A DNA stretch of 64,000 bases from positions 623,587-687,586 of the forward strand of contig JAFATB010000014.1 of NCBI GenBank assembly GCA_019244185.1, given 5' to 3'. The stretch comes from Acidobacteriota bacterium (lineage in GTDB: Bacteria > Acidobacteriota > Thermoanaerobaculia > Gp7-AA8). Below the pieces are notes generated by a model. It had not been told where the DNA came from. It made no database searches and saw only the letters and a list, made by a program, of their open reading frames with translations. Of the stretch, positions 52,266 through 61,486 are shown in pieces; position 1 is the stretch's first letter, and each line of letters opens with the position of its first letter. The translations under genes were made by a program, and so were the position numbers.

Positions 52266-54332
52266 ATGAAACCGCTCATCCCCGCACTCGCGCTCGTTCT
52301 CGCCGTTTCCTGCGCCACCGCTCCGAAAGCGCCGCCGGTCGTGGAAGCGCCGCGTCCGAAGCCGCTCCTCGGCGAGCACGGCTTCGACCTCACGCAGATC
52401 GATCGTTCCGTCAGCCCGTGCGACAACTTCTATGACTATGCGACCGCGGGCTGGCGCAAGACCAATCCGCTGCCGTCGACGTACTCGCGCTTCGGCCGTT
52501 TCGAGGAAGTGGCGGATCGCAACCGCGCGACGCTGCGCTCGATCCTCGAGGCATCGGCGAAAGAGACGAATGCGGCGCCCGGATCGAACACGCAGAAGAT
52601 CGGCGACTTCTGGTCCGCGTGCATGAACGAGACGCTCATCGAGCAGCAGGGCGCCGGACCGATTCAGCCGTCGCTCGACCGCATCAACGCGATCAACTCG
52701 CGCACGGATGTCGTGGCCGAGGTGCGCCGCGAGAAGCTCGCCGGCATCAACTCGCTGTTCCGCTTCGGCGCGCAGAACGACTTCAAGAACAGCCAGCAGA
52801 TCATCGCCGGCATCGGCCAGGGCGGACTCGGACTGCCCGACCGCGACTACTACCTGCGCGATGACGGCACGTTCAAGACGACGCGCCAGCAGTACGCGGC
52901 GCACATCGCGAAGATGTTCGCGCTCGCGGGCGTGTCCGCCGCGCAGGCGCAGACCGACGCCGATCGCGTGGTCTCGCTGGAGACGCAGCTCGCGCAGGCG
53001 TCGATGGCGCGCGTCGAACAGCGCAATCCCGAAAACATCTACCATATCACGCCGGTCGCCGACCTGCAGACGCTCGCGCCGCAGCTCGACCTGCCGTCGC
53101 TCTTCACGGCCGCGGGACTGCAGGACCTGCGCTCGGTCAACGTCGCGCAGCCCGACTACTTTCGCGAAGTGAATCGCCTGCTCGATGAAGCGCCGGTCGA
53201 GACGTGGAAGGCGTACCTGCGCTGGAAGGTCATCGACGACGCGGCGCCGCTACTGTCGTCGCCGTTCGTGAACGAGGACTTCGCGTTCCGCGGCGTGACG
53301 CTCTCCGGCCAGAAGGAAATCCAGCCGCGCTGGCAGCGCTGCGTGCGCGCCGCCGATGAGAACATCGGCGAGATTCTCGGCCAGGAGTACGTGAAGCGCG
53401 CGTTCACTCCCGAAGCGAAAGCGAAGATGAACGCGCTCATCGACAACCTCGTCTCCGCGCTGCGCGAGGACATCCCGACGCTCACGTGGATGGGACCCGA
53501 GACGAAGCGCGCCGCGCTCGAGAAGCTCGACGCGTTCCGCCGCCGCATCGGCTATCCCGACAAGTGGATCGACTACACGAACCTGCAGATTGGCCACGAC
53601 TCGTACGCGCAGAACGTCTTCGCCGCGAACACGTTCGCCGTGCGCCGCGCGTCGGGCCGCATCGGCAAGCCGGACGATCCGAATGAATGGGGCTTCTTCA
53701 CGCCGTCGACCGTCAACGCCGGCTACAACCCGCCGCAGAACAACATCACGTTCCCGGCCGGCATCCTCCAGCCGCCGTTCTACGATCCGAACGCCGACGA
53801 CGCGTACAACTACGGCGGCATCGGCGTCGTCATCGGTCACGAGATGACGCACGGCTTCGACGATCAGGGCGCGAAGTTCGATCCGCAGGGCAACCTGCGC
53901 AACTGGTGGACCGACGCGGACCTCAAGAATTTCCAGCAGCGCGCCGCCTGCATCGCGAACACGTACGGCGCGTTCCCCGTCGAAGCCAACATCAATCTGC
54001 AGGGCAAGCTCGTCACCGGCGAAGCCATCGCGGACCTCGGCGGCGCGACGATCGCACTGCGCGCGTACGAGAAGTCGCTGCAGGGACACGATCGCCAGGT
54101 GATCGACGGCTTCACGCCCGAGCAGCGCTTCTTCCTCGGCTTCGCGCAGGTCTGGGCGCAAAACATGGCCCCTGAAGAGGCGCGGCGCCGCGCGCTCACC
54201 GACCCGCATGCGCCCGGTCCCGCGCGCGTGAACCTCACCGTGCAGAACATGCCGGAGTTCGCCGACGCGTGGAACTGCCCGGCCGGCGCGAAGATGACGC
54301 GGCCGGCAGGGGAGCGGTGCTCGATCTGGTGA
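52266..54332 (+). CDS. M13-family (neprilysin-like) metallopeptidase lipoprotein
   Basis: The 688-residue product starts at ATG 52266 with a lipobox (LALVLAVSC). The N-terminal M13 domain opens with FDLTQIDRSVSPCDNFYDYATAGWRK. The catalytic site VIGHEMTHGFDDQGAKFDPQGNLRNWW has zinc ligands in HEMTH (residues 525-529), and GEAIADLGG supplies the third ligand. The C-terminal signature ends in CPAGAKMTRPAGERCSIW, as usual for the family. It is a periplasmic peptidase that cuts oligopeptides. The next gene's GTG overlaps its stop. Confidence 0.92.
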   Translation: MKPLIPALALVLAVSCATAPKAPPVVEAPRPKPLLGEHGFDLTQIDRSVSPCDNFYDYATAGWRKTNPLPSTYSRFGRFEEVADRNRATLRSILEASAKETNAAPGSNTQKIGDFWSACMNETLIEQQGAGPIQPSLDRINAINSRTDVVAEVRREKLAGINSLFRFGAQNDFKNSQQIIAGIGQGGLGLPDRDYYLRDDGTFKTTRQQYAAHIAKMFALAGVSAAQAQTDADRVVSLETQLAQASMARVEQRNPENIYHITPVADLQTLAPQLDLPSLFTAAGLQDLRSVNVAQPDYFREVNRLLDEAPVETWKAYLRWKVIDDAAPLLSSPFVNEDFAFRGVTLSGQKEIQPRWQRCVRAADENIGEILGQEYVKRAFTPEAKAKMNALIDNLVSALREDIPTLTWMGPETKRAALEKLDAFRRRIGYPDKWIDYTNLQIGHDSYAQNVFAANTFAVRRASGRIGKPDDPNEWGFFTPSTVNAGYNPPQNNITFPAGILQPPFYDPNADDAYNYGGIGVVIGHEMTHGFDDQGAKFDPQGNLRNWWTDADLKNFQQRAACIANTYGAFPVEANINLQGKLVTGEAIADLGGATIALRAYEKSLQGHDRQVIDGFTPEQRFFLGFAQVWAQNMAPEEARRRALTDPHAPGPARVNLTVQNMPEFADAWNCPAGAKMTRPAGERCSIW

Positions 54333-55738
54333 ACGAAGCGCGTCCGCTGGAGCCGTCCGCGGACGAAATGCGCACGCTCGTCGATGCGGCCATGCGCCGC
54401 ATCGTCGCGCACATCGAGTCGCTGCCGTCGCAGCCGGCGATGAACGTCGACGGCGCGACGGACTACGCGCGCACGCTGATCGAGCCGTTGCCGTCGCATG
54501 GCAGCGACTACGAAAAGCTGCTCGACTTCCTCTTCGACGAAGCGATCCCGCGGTCGTTCACGGCCGCCGGTCCCGGCTACCTCGCGTACGTGCCGGGCGG
54601 CGGGCTCTTTCACTCCGCGATCGCGGACCTCATCGCCGACGCGGTGAACCGCTACGTCGGCGTCTGCGCCGCCGCGCCCGCGCTCGTGCAGCTCGAGACG
54701 AACGTGATCCGCTGGTTTGCGGAGATCGCCGGCTATCCGCGCGGCGCGAGCGGCGTGCTCACGAGCGGCGGCTCGCTCGCGAACTTCACCGCCATCGTCA
54801 CCGCGAGGAAGGCGTTATTGCCGGACGACTTCCTGCGCGGCACGCTCTATTGCTCGCAGCAGGTCCATCATTCGTTTCAGAAGGCCGCGAATCTGGCCGG
54901 CTTTCCATACGGCAACATCCGCGAAGTGCCGGTCGATGCGGAGTTCCGGATCCGCATCGATGCGCTCGAAGAGGCGATCGCGCGCGACCGCGCGGCAGGC
55001 TGGACGCCGTTCCTCGTCGCCGGCAGCGCGGGCACGACGCCGACCGGGGCGGTGGACGATCTCGAGGCGCTCGCGCGCGTCGCGAAACGCGAGTCGCTCT
55101 GGTTTCACGTCGACGGAGCGTACGGCGCGTTCTTCCGCCTCACGGACCGCGGACGTGAGACGTTGCGCGGCCTCGAGCAGTCCGACTCGCTGATCCTCGA
55201 TCCGCACAAGACGCTGTTCCTGCCGTTCGGCACCGGCGCGCTGCTCGTGCGCGACGCGCACGCGCTGCGCCGCGCGCATTCATCGCACGCCGATTACCTG
55301 CCGGACATGCAGCAGGAGGACGAACTGGTCGACTTCTGCGAGATCTCGCCGGAGCTCTCGCGCGACTTTCGCGGCCTGCGCGTCTGGCTGCCGCTGAAGC
55401 TCTTCGGCATCGAAGTCTTCCGCGAGCAACTCGATGAGAAGCTCGATCTGACCGCGTATGCGGTGGATGGTCTGCGGGCGATCGACGGCATCGAGATCGT
55501 CGCCGAGCCGCAGCTGACGATCGCCGCGTTTCGCCTCTTGGTCGAAGGCCGCGATCCCGAAGAGCTGAACCGCGAGCTGCTCGCGCGCATCAACGCGAAG
55601 AAGCGCGTGATGCTGACGCCGGCGATTCTCGACGGCCGCTTCGTGATTCGCATCGCGATCGTTTCGCACCGCACGCACCGCGACCGCGTCGACATGCTGC
55701 TCGAAGACGTGCGCGCCGCGGTCGAGTCGCTGCGATGA
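54329..55738 (+). CDS. PLP-dependent group II decarboxylase (aromatic-L-amino-acid type)
   Basis: The start is taken as GTG 54329, whose bases overlap the M13 stop (GTGA), as at other coupled genes here; GTG 54317 is an alternative. The product has about 469 residues. Group II decarboxylase landmarks are GVLTSGGSLANFTAIVTAR, YCSQQVHHSFQKAANLAGF (His stacking on PLP), WFHVDGAYGAFF and LILDPHKTLFLPFG, whose Lys binds PLP. The likely reaction is decarboxylation of an aromatic or acidic amino acid; specificity is not visible. Coupling to a peptidase and a hydrolase suggests use of peptide-derived amino acids. Confidence 0.88.
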   Translation: MNEARPLEPSADEMRTLVDAAMRRIVAHIESLPSQPAMNVDGATDYARTLIEPLPSHGSDYEKLLDFLFDEAIPRSFTAAGPGYLAYVPGGGLFHSAIADLIADAVNRYVGVCAAAPALVQLETNVIRWFAEIAGYPRGASGVLTSGGSLANFTAIVTARKALLPDDFLRGTLYCSQQVHHSFQKAANLAGFPYGNIREVPVDAEFRIRIDALEEAIARDRAAGWTPFLVAGSAGTTPTGAVDDLEALARVAKRESLWFHVDGAYGAFFRLTDRGRETLRGLEQSDSLILDPHKTLFLPFGTGALLVRDAHALRRAHSSHADYLPDMQQEDELVDFCEISPELSRDFRGLRVWLPLKLFGIEVFREQLDEKLDLTAYAVDGLRAIDGIEIVAEPQLTIAAFRLLVEGRDPEELNRELLARINAKKRVMLTPAILDGRFVIRIAIVSHRTHRDRVDMLLEDVRAAVESLR

Positions 55739-56616
55739 ACCGCGCGGCGATGGCGTCGATCGTCGTCGCGCTCGCGCTCTTCATCTACTTTCGCCCGCTC
55801 AGCGTCTACTTCGGCGCGCGACGCGTGTATCTCTGCGCGATCGGCATGCGCGGTCACGACGCGAACGTCGGCGGCCATCGCATCCACTACCTCGCCGGCG
55901 GTGACGGTCCGCCGCTCGTGCTCGTGCATGGCGTGGCGATGCGCGCCGAGGATTGGGCGCCGCTCGTGCGTCCGCTGCTCCGTTCGCATCGCGTCTACAT
56001 CCCCGATCTCCTCGGATACGGCGACTCCGACAAGCCGCCGGCCGCCGACTACGCGATCGCGGCGCAGGCAGAGCGCGTGCGCGGACTGCTCGACGCGCTG
56101 CGCCTCGAACGCGCGGACGTGATGGGCGTGTCGATGGGCGGCTGGGTTTCGCTCGCGCTCGCGGCGTCGCATCCCGAACGCGTGCGGCGGCTCGTCCTGA
56201 TCTCCAGCGCCGGCCTGCGCTTCCGGACGTCGCTGCGCGAGACGACGTTCTCGCCGCGGAGCATTGACGAACTGCGCGCGAGCCTCGCGCTGCAGACGGA
56301 TCGCGCCGGACGGCTGCCGTCGTTCGTGCTGCGCGACTTTCTGCGCCGCTCGCGCGAGAAGGCGTGGATCGTCACGGCGTCGATGCACGCGATGTTCACC
56401 GGACGCGATCTCCTCGATGGCAAACTGCAGCGCGTGCGCATGCCGGTGCTGCTCGTCTGGGGCACCGCCGATCGCATCGTGCCGTACTCCGTCGCGTTGC
56501 AGATGCAGCGCGAGCTTCCGCAAGCGCGGCTCATCACCGCGCGCGGTTGCGGACATCTCGCGGTGATCGAATGCCGCGCGCAGATCGTGCCGCCGATCCG
56601 CGAGTTTCTACGTTAG
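55735..56616 (+). CDS. Alpha/beta hydrolase with N-terminal membrane anchor
   Basis: The 293-residue protein overlaps the decarboxylase stop (ATGA). Residues 5-20 are hydrophobic, a signal anchor. The hydrolase core shows PPLVLVHGVAMRAEDW (oxyanion region), the elbow VMGVSMGGWVSLALA with the catalytic Ser, VLLVWGTADRIVP with the Asp and GCGHLAVIE with the His, so the triad is complete. It resembles epoxide-hydrolase-like and esterase members. Substrate unknown. Its 3' end overlaps the convergent DUF885-like gene by nine bases. Confidence 0.86.
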   Translation: MNRAAMASIVVALALFIYFRPLSVYFGARRVYLCAIGMRGHDANVGGHRIHYLAGGDGPPLVLVHGVAMRAEDWAPLVRPLLRSHRVYIPDLLGYGDSDKPPAADYAIAAQAERVRGLLDALRLERADVMGVSMGGWVSLALAASHPERVRRLVLISSAGLRFRTSLRETTFSPRSIDELRASLALQTDRAGRLPSFVLRDFLRRSREKAWIVTASMHAMFTGRDLLDGKLQRVRMPVLLVWGTADRIVPYSVALQMQRELPQARLITARGCGHLAVIECRAQIVPPIREFLR

Positions 56617-57816
56617 ATGCGACGGCAAGCGCGGCGAGGAGAGGAGCTCGGCGAAGACGCTCCAGCGTTTCGCGCGGTCGCCTTCCGCGCGGCGCTCGAC
56701 GTAGTTGCGGACGAGATCCTTGCCGAGGTTGTAGTTGATGACGTAGGAGCGATATTGGTCGAAGAACGTCACGCGCTGGCGTGCGCGCGCGGGCGCCATG
56801 AGCGCGTACATCGTCAGCCATTCGGCCGCGGCGCCGGCGTCGATCTCGCCGTCGAGGTAGCGCCGCGCGGCCTCGTTGCCGGCGTAGCCGGTGCGCGCGA
56901 CCAACTCGTGCACGCGGTAGTACTGCGCGGCACGCGCGCCGTCGAGTCCCGCGATCGGGAAGAGCGTCTCCGCTTCCATCGCCACGCGCTCGTCGGCGGG
57001 AAAGGCGACGTCGATGCCGTAGTTCGCGCTCCCTTCGGCGATGAGCGATTGCGGTGAGAACAGCGCGTAGACGGAGAACTCCGGCCAGCCGCGGTCGCGC
57101 ACGAGCGTCTTCTCGAGCAGGGCGTTGTAGACGTGATGTCCGGGATAGCCTTCGTGACACGCGAGATCGATGGCGCGGTCGATGAAGATCGGCAGGTCGG
57201 TGTTGACCTGGATGAGGCTGCGGAAGTTGCCCTGGTACCAGTTGTAGCCGCTCCACGCTTTGTCGTTCACGTATTCGACGGTGAACGTCTCGCCGACCGG
57301 CAGCGCGATCTCGTCGGCGGTGCGCGCGCGGCAGACGTCGATCGCGGCGCGGAAGACGTCGTCGAGCTTTTCGCGCGGAATCACGAACTGCATGCGGAAC
57401 GCTTCGACACGCTCGACGAGCGCGCCGTCGCCGGGGAGCTCGGCTTCGATCGCCGCATTCAGCGCGCGGAAGTAATCTTCGCCGTGCGTCGGCGCGACGG
57501 CGTCGTAGAGAGCGCGCGACTCGTCATCGAACCGCAGCGTCGCGCCCTGAAGAATTTCCGCGCGCGCGATGAGCGCGTCGGTCTGACGGCGGAGATAATC
57601 GAGGCGCAGCGCTTCGACGTTGTGCTGTGGCCGCGCGATACCTTCGAGCGTTCCGCGCAACGCGCGCGCATCGGCGAGGATCGCGTCGAGCGTGCGCTTC
57701 TCCGCACGCACTTCGTCGCGCCATTCCGCGGGACCGTAGAAGGCGTCGACATAGTCGGAGTCGTGCTCGCCCATGGCCAGGACGAGCTTCACGTAGCGCT
57801 GCGCCGCATCGTTCAT
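56608..57816 (-). CDS. DUF885-like probable zinc peptidase
   Basis: The 402-residue protein starts at ATG 57816 and lacks a signal peptide. A zinc motif of the DUF885 kind is present (LACHEGYPGHHVYNALLE, near residue 215), followed by GSANYGIDVAFP. It is shorter than the frameshifted DUF885 lipoprotein at 33637-35465 and only distantly similar. The chain begins with helices (AAQRYVKLVLAMGEHDSDYVDAFYG) typical of the branch annotated as hypothetical. A cytoplasmic or exported peptidase role is plausible but not proven. Confidence 0.8.
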   Translation of the reverse strand: MNDAAQRYVKLVLAMGEHDSDYVDAFYGPAEWRDEVRAEKRTLDAILADARALRGTLEGIARPQHNVEALRLDYLRRQTDALIARAEILQGATLRFDDESRALYDAVAPTHGEDYFRALNAAIEAELPGDGALVERVEAFRMQFVIPREKLDDVFRAAIDVCRARTADEIALPVGETFTVEYVNDKAWSGYNWYQGNFRSLIQVNTDLPIFIDRAIDLACHEGYPGHHVYNALLEKTLVRDRGWPEFSVYALFSPQSLIAEGSANYGIDVAFPADERVAMEAETLFPIAGLDGARAAQYYRVHELVARTGYAGNEAARRYLDGEIDAGAAAEWLTMYALMAPARARQRVTFFDQYRSYVINYNLGKDLVRNYVERRAEGDRAKRWSVFAELLSSPRLPSHLT

Positions 57817-57875
57817 GGCGCGGGAATCTAACATCCGCCCGCGCCGAGGGCACGCTTTTCGCGTCGCGTGGCGGC

Positions 57876-58658
57876 ATGATCCATTGCGCAACCTGCGGCG
57901 CGCCGCTTCCGCCCGGCGCACAGTTCTGTCCGCGCTGCGGCGCTGTCGTGGCTGCGCCGCCAGTGACGCCGTCTGCGCCGCCGCCCGTCACGCCCGCGCA
58001 GACGCCGCCCGTTCGCGCCGCGCGCGCGACGTGGTGGATCGTGCCGGCGACGATCGTGGCGCTGCTGCTCATCGCGTGGCTGCTGCTGAAGGGGATGCCG
58101 TTCGGCGGCGGCGAGGATCGCGCGACGACGACGCGCGTCGCGACGGAGACCATCGCCGAAGGCACGGCCACAACGGCGCCGCCGTCATCGACGCCGAGCG
58201 ACTCCGGCACGGTCGTCGATCTCACCGAGACGCAATCGGAGACGACGCCGCCGAATGTCGCGACATCGGCGACGACTTCGACGGCAACGTCGACCGTACC
58301 GGTCACGCCACCGCCGCGGACCGCGATGGAGATCACGCCACCGCCTCCTGCACCGCGTGAAACGCCGCCGCCCGCCCCGCGTCCGGTGGAGACGACACCG
58401 CCTCCGTCGCCGTCCTCTTCAGCAGAGATCAGCGAGTCGGAGGCGGTGGCGGTGTTGCGCGGCTACGTCACCTCGCGCGACTACTACGGCATCGGCGCCG
58501 CGTGTACGAACATCACCAGTCACGGCTACCGCAACGTCGGCTACACGATGGAAGTCTTCGACTCGTGCAGCCATCGCATGCTCGGCCGCTGGCGTGTCGA
58601 TGCGAAGACGCGCGAGGTGTTCCGGCAGCAGGACGACGGGCGCTATCTGCGGCCGTAG
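57876..58658 (+). CDS. Zinc-ribbon membrane protein with Pro/Thr-rich linker
   Basis: The 260-residue protein starts at ATG 57876. It has a zinc ribbon at residues 4-22 (CATCG and CPRCG), a Pro-rich spacer, one membrane helix (about 49-67; WWIVPATIVALLLIAWLLL), a long Thr/Pro-rich linker (about 85-185) and a small C-terminal domain (about 187-260; VLRGYVTSRDYYGIGAACTNI). The arrangement puts the ribbon in the cytoplasm and the small domain in the periplasm. I do not recognise the terminal domain. A sensing or scaffold role is possible. Confidence 0.76.
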   Translation: MIHCATCGAPLPPGAQFCPRCGAVVAAPPVTPSAPPPVTPAQTPPVRAARATWWIVPATIVALLLIAWLLLKGMPFGGGEDRATTTRVATETIAEGTATTAPPSSTPSDSGTVVDLTETQSETTPPNVATSATTSTATSTVPVTPPPRTAMEITPPPPAPRETPPPAPRPVETTPPPSPSSSAEISESEAVAVLRGYVTSRDYYGIGAACTNITSHGYRNVGYTMEVFDSCSHRMLGRWRVDAKTREVFRQQDDGRYLRP

Positions 58659-58671
58659 TCGATTCGCGCGA

Positions 58672-59190
58672 TCACTTCTGCCGCTTGCACGTCTCCTGTG
58701 ACGTCTTGATCCACTTGCCGCCCTGCTCGATCGCGCCGGTGTGCATCATCTGCGACTCGCTCTCTTTCACGAACGTGTCGCGGCTCTGCACGGTCGTCCC
58801 GTTCATGTGCCACGGGCCGGTGAACGTGAGCGTGTTGCCCTGCCACGGGCCCGCCTCGATCGAGTAGCCGCCGATGCTGTCGACGCCGCCGAGGACGAAC
58901 GCCTTCTGCTGCCGGTCGTAGCCCATGTAGCCGCTGATGGCGAACGGATGCGCGTTCTTCGGCGTGGCCGTTTCCATGTACGAGAACGCGACCCAATGTC
59001 CGTTCAGGGCCCACGTGCCGTTCACCGTTGCCGCCGTCGCGTGCTCCGGCATGTCCTCCATCGCGAACGCGGTGCCGGTGCACTGCCATTTCCCGACGAA
59101 GTATCCGAGGGGAGCGACCGCTGGATCGGGGGCCGCGAATGCGGCCGTGGCCGCGAGGACGAGAAAAACCACTACCATCGCCTGTTTCAT
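58672..59190 (-). CDS. DUF1579-family exported protein, copy 2
   Basis: The 172-residue product starts at ATG 59190, four bases after GGAGG; the adjacent ATG 59193 is too close to it. A signal peptide (KQAMVVVFLVLAATAAFA) precedes a domain with VGKWQCTGTAF, GHWVAFSYMETATPKN, GYMGYDRQQKAFVLGGVDSIGG and GPWQGNTLTFTGPWHM. It is paralogous in style to the protein at 42121-42720 but lacks the Met-rich spacer. Function unknown. Confidence 0.76.
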   Translation of the reverse strand: MKQAMVVVFLVLAATAAFAAPDPAVAPLGYFVGKWQCTGTAFAMEDMPEHATAATVNGTWALNGHWVAFSYMETATPKNAHPFAISGYMGYDRQQKAFVLGGVDSIGGYSIEAGPWQGNTLTFTGPWHMNGTTVQSRDTFVKESESQMMHTGAIEQGGKWIKTSQETCKRQK

Positions 59191-59318
59191 CATTCCTCCA
59201 AGTCGTTTCGTGTGACGCCGACTCTACGGACGGCGAACGCGGCTGGATTCGTGACGCGGAAATGCTCCTCGGCCGGCTACGGTTGACAGGAGGTCACCCC
59301 ATCCGTATGGTGACGCCT

Positions 59319-59336
59319 CGCGGGCGAACGCCCGCG
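59319..59336 (+). terminator. Short hairpin before the tRNA pair, weak terminator candidate
   Basis: CGCGGGCG (59319-59326) pairs perfectly with CGCCCGCG (59329-59336) and is followed by CTTTGTT. The T-run is short, so this could simply be a processing or pausing hairpin upstream of tRNA-Lys. Otherwise nothing is seen in 59191-59355. Confidence 0.35.
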
Positions 59337-59355
59337 CTTTGTTCGTTGAAGTCGC

Positions 59356-59430
59356 GGGCCCGTAGCTCAGTGGTAGAGCAGTTGGCTTTTAACCAATTGG
59401 TCGTAGGTTCGATCCCTACCGGGCTCACCA
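59356..59430 (+). tRNA. tRNA-Lys (anticodon UUU)
   Basis: A cloverleaf fits. The acceptor GGGCCCG pairs with CGGGCTC (one G-U), the D arm is GCTCAGTGGTAGAGC, the anticodon stem GTTGG pairs with CCAAT around loop CTTTTAA, and the T arm is GTAGGTTCGATCCCTAC. CCA is encoded (59428-59430). The anticodon TTT reads lysine codons. Confidence 0.96.
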
Positions 59431-59456
59431 CCCGGCCCGCCCCCCGCACCCCTCGA

Positions 59457-59532
59457 GTCCCCATCGTCTAGAGGCCTAGGACATCGCCCTTTCACGGCGA
59501 CAACACGGGTTCGAATCCCGTTGGGGACGCCA
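59457..59532 (+). tRNA. tRNA-Glu (anticodon UUC)
   Basis: The acceptor GTCCCCA pairs with TGGGGAC, the discriminator is G and CCA is encoded (59530-59532). The anticodon loop CTTTCAC carries TTC for glutamate, and the T arm is ACGGGTTCGAATCCCGT. It lies 26 bp after tRNA-Lys, so the two form one transcript. Confidence 0.96.
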
Positions 59533-59785
59533 TCCCATCTTTCGCGGTTCCCGTTGGGGGACCGGCATGCTTCGCAACGTTTTCTTGTGGCGGAGCTTTG
59601 TTCGCTGAGGCTTCTCCCGTCTCTGCGGCCTCTTGCCGTTTATCCCGACGGGAAGGTGTTGTGATTGGGGCCACACCGATGCTTGCGCCAAACGTCATTT
59701 GCGACCCGGCCGTCACGTTCATCGGCTGTTTATGTGATCGCGCGCATCTTGGAACTCTTGAAAGAGACACTCTAAAGGAGAGCCG

Positions 59786-60115
59786 ATGAAATACAGGACC
59801 ATCGCAACACTCGTAGTGACTTTCGCGACGGCGATGCTGATGTTCGCCGCCGCGGGTGCGAAGCCGAAGATCACCATGAAGCAGGCGCGAGCCATCGCCC
59901 TGAAGAAAGCGCCGGGCAGAGTGCAGAGCGAGGAACTGGAGAACGAGCATGGCAAATTGATCTACTCGTTCGACATCGCAACGTCAGCCAAGCACATCAC
60001 CGAGGTGAACGTCGATGCTCTGAACGGGAGAATCGTCGCCGTACAGCAGGAGAACGCGGCGAAGGAAGCGGCGGAGAAGAAGCAGGAAGAACGAGAGAAA
60101 GCCGGCAAGCACTGA
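59786..60115 (+). CDS. Exported PepSY-domain protein
   Basis: The 109-residue product starts at ATG 59786 behind AAAGGAGAG. The signal peptide is followed by KITMKQARAIALKKAPGRVQSEELENEHGKLIYSFDIATSAKHITEVNVDALNGRIVAVQ, a complete PepSY domain. The C-terminal tail is Lys/Glu-rich (KEAAEKKQEEREKAGKH) and probably helical. PepSY proteins inhibit peptidases or sense peptides in the envelope. It stands alone; the 253 bp between tRNA-Glu and this gene hold no clear feature. Confidence 0.87.
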   Translation: MKYRTIATLVVTFATAMLMFAAAGAKPKITMKQARAIALKKAPGRVQSEELENEHGKLIYSFDIATSAKHITEVNVDALNGRIVAVQQENAAKEAAEKKQEEREKAGKH

Positions 60116-60220
60116 CGCTCGCACGGAAATCCCAATTGGGAGAAATGGTGATTGGCGTGCGGGCTGTCGCGTCCTCGTTATGACGGTCCCGCACGCCGCG
60201 TCGCTCATACGTTCGAGCGG

Positions 60221-61372
60221 TCAGGGATAGTCGAGAGTTCCTGGAAGCAGACTCAGTCCGTCACCGCCGGAACACGAATAGTTGTTCACGGGCATCCAGA
60301 TCCACATGCGATTCGCACTTCCGGAAAGACTGCCGAACCACAACCCCGTACCCCAGGCATAAAGATTCGACGGTAGATTACCGATCGCGGTCGGCGAAGT
60401 CCAAACGCCGCTGGAAAGCGAGGACGAGGTCTGCCAGTAGACCGTTCCGCTCCAGTCCTGAACTCGCACCCACCAGCCCTGATTGTCGTCATGCTTCAGG
60501 TCGCCCGACCCAAACGCGTAATTGTTCATCGAGTTGTAGATTCCGATGACATGGTCGCCGTTCGCCAGCAGGGTGCCGTCGCTGCCGTATCCGTCGTCCG
60601 ACCAGACGAACTGGCCCGAGTTGTTTTCCCAGGTTCCGTTATGAAAGACCTGGCGAACCGATGGCCCAAACCCATACGCATGCGCGCTGCTGTAATCAAA
60701 GCGATACACGACCGGAGAGAGCGTGCCGGAGTTGTAATGGTAGTAACTCATGAAAACGTAGAAGTAGCCGTTCTCGTACGCGAGTTGGACCTGTCCGATT
60801 CCATTGGGGTGTTGTCCGTTCCCCACGCAGTCTCCCGCGTATTTACCGAATAAGACCGGCGTCCACGTCTCGCCCGGAGGCGGATTGACGTTGTACACGG
60901 ACCAGTTGATGCCGTCATTGGAGACCGCCCAATAGATCTTTCCGTCAAAGTAGTCGGCGTTTCCCCCGCTGAACGCCATGAAATACCGGCTATCGCCCGG
61001 TACCTGTACAACGGACGGGCTGGCGATGGGCCCGTGCACGGTGGACGAGTACCCGCACCGCGTGTAGCCGCCCATGAATTCCGGGCAATTGGTTGCGCCC
61101 ATCGCGCTCCATGCACCGCTGCTCTGATTCCGCGTCGTTCCGAAGAACGAGTCGATGTTGGTGCACGAGTTCATCGTGTTCCCTCCCTGCGTCAACAGAT
61201 GGAGGTCGCCGGAAGGCAGCTTGTAGAGCGTGGGGTCGTACAGCGTTTGCCAGCTACATCCGCCGCTGCCCTGCGTGAGAGGCGTGTAAGTAGAGCCGAC
61301 GTGATAGTTCTGACCGAATACGGTCAGCGATAGTGTTAGTTCTGCGAGAAGCAACCACTTCTGTACTTTCAT
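60221..61372 (-). CDS. Secreted Gly/Ser/Asn/aromatic-rich protein, glycosidase-propeller-like, possibly acquired
   Basis: The 383-residue product has a signal peptide (VQKWLLLAELTLSLTVFG). The mature chain is rich in Gly, Ser, Asn, Tyr and Trp, with repeated strand-turn patterns (GKIYWAVSNDGINWSVYNVN, GYFYVFMSYYHYNSG, VVYRFDYSSAHAYGFGPS), as in five-bladed propeller glycosidases (GH43/GH117-like). I cannot identify a catalytic triad with confidence. Codon use is visibly lower in GC than the neighbours, suggesting recent transfer. Eight or more cysteines could form disulfides. Carbohydrate binding or cleavage is the best guess. Confidence 0.66.
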   Translation of the reverse strand: MKVQKWLLLAELTLSLTVFGQNYHVGSTYTPLTQGSGGCSWQTLYDPTLYKLPSGDLHLLTQGGNTMNSCTNIDSFFGTTRNQSSGAWSAMGATNCPEFMGGYTRCGYSSTVHGPIASPSVVQVPGDSRYFMAFSGGNADYFDGKIYWAVSNDGINWSVYNVNPPPGETWTPVLFGKYAGDCVGNGQHPNGIGQVQLAYENGYFYVFMSYYHYNSGTLSPVVYRFDYSSAHAYGFGPSVRQVFHNGTWENNSGQFVWSDDGYGSDGTLLANGDHVIGIYNSMNNYAFGSGDLKHDDNQGWWVRVQDWSGTVYWQTSSSLSSGVWTSPTAIGNLPSNLYAWGTGLWFGSLSGSANRMWIWMPVNNYSCSGGDGLSLLPGTLDYP

Positions 61373-61438
61373 CCGGATACCTTTCTTTCCGCAAATGCAG
61401 TGCAGTAGGTATGCCGTCCGTTTTAGTGCAAAAACGAC

Positions 61439-61464
61439 AAAGCCCTCCGTCGCCGGAGGGCTTT
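61439..61464 (-). terminator. Rho-independent terminator of the PKD-repeat protein gene
   Basis: AAAGCCCTCCG (61439-61449) pairs perfectly with CGGAGGGCTTT (61454-61464) around a four-base loop. On the minus strand the stem is followed by TTTGTCGTTTTT, a convincing U-tract, 22 bp after the stop at 61487. Confidence 0.88.
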
Positions 61465-61486
61465 CGTCAATTGCGATCTCTAGTAT

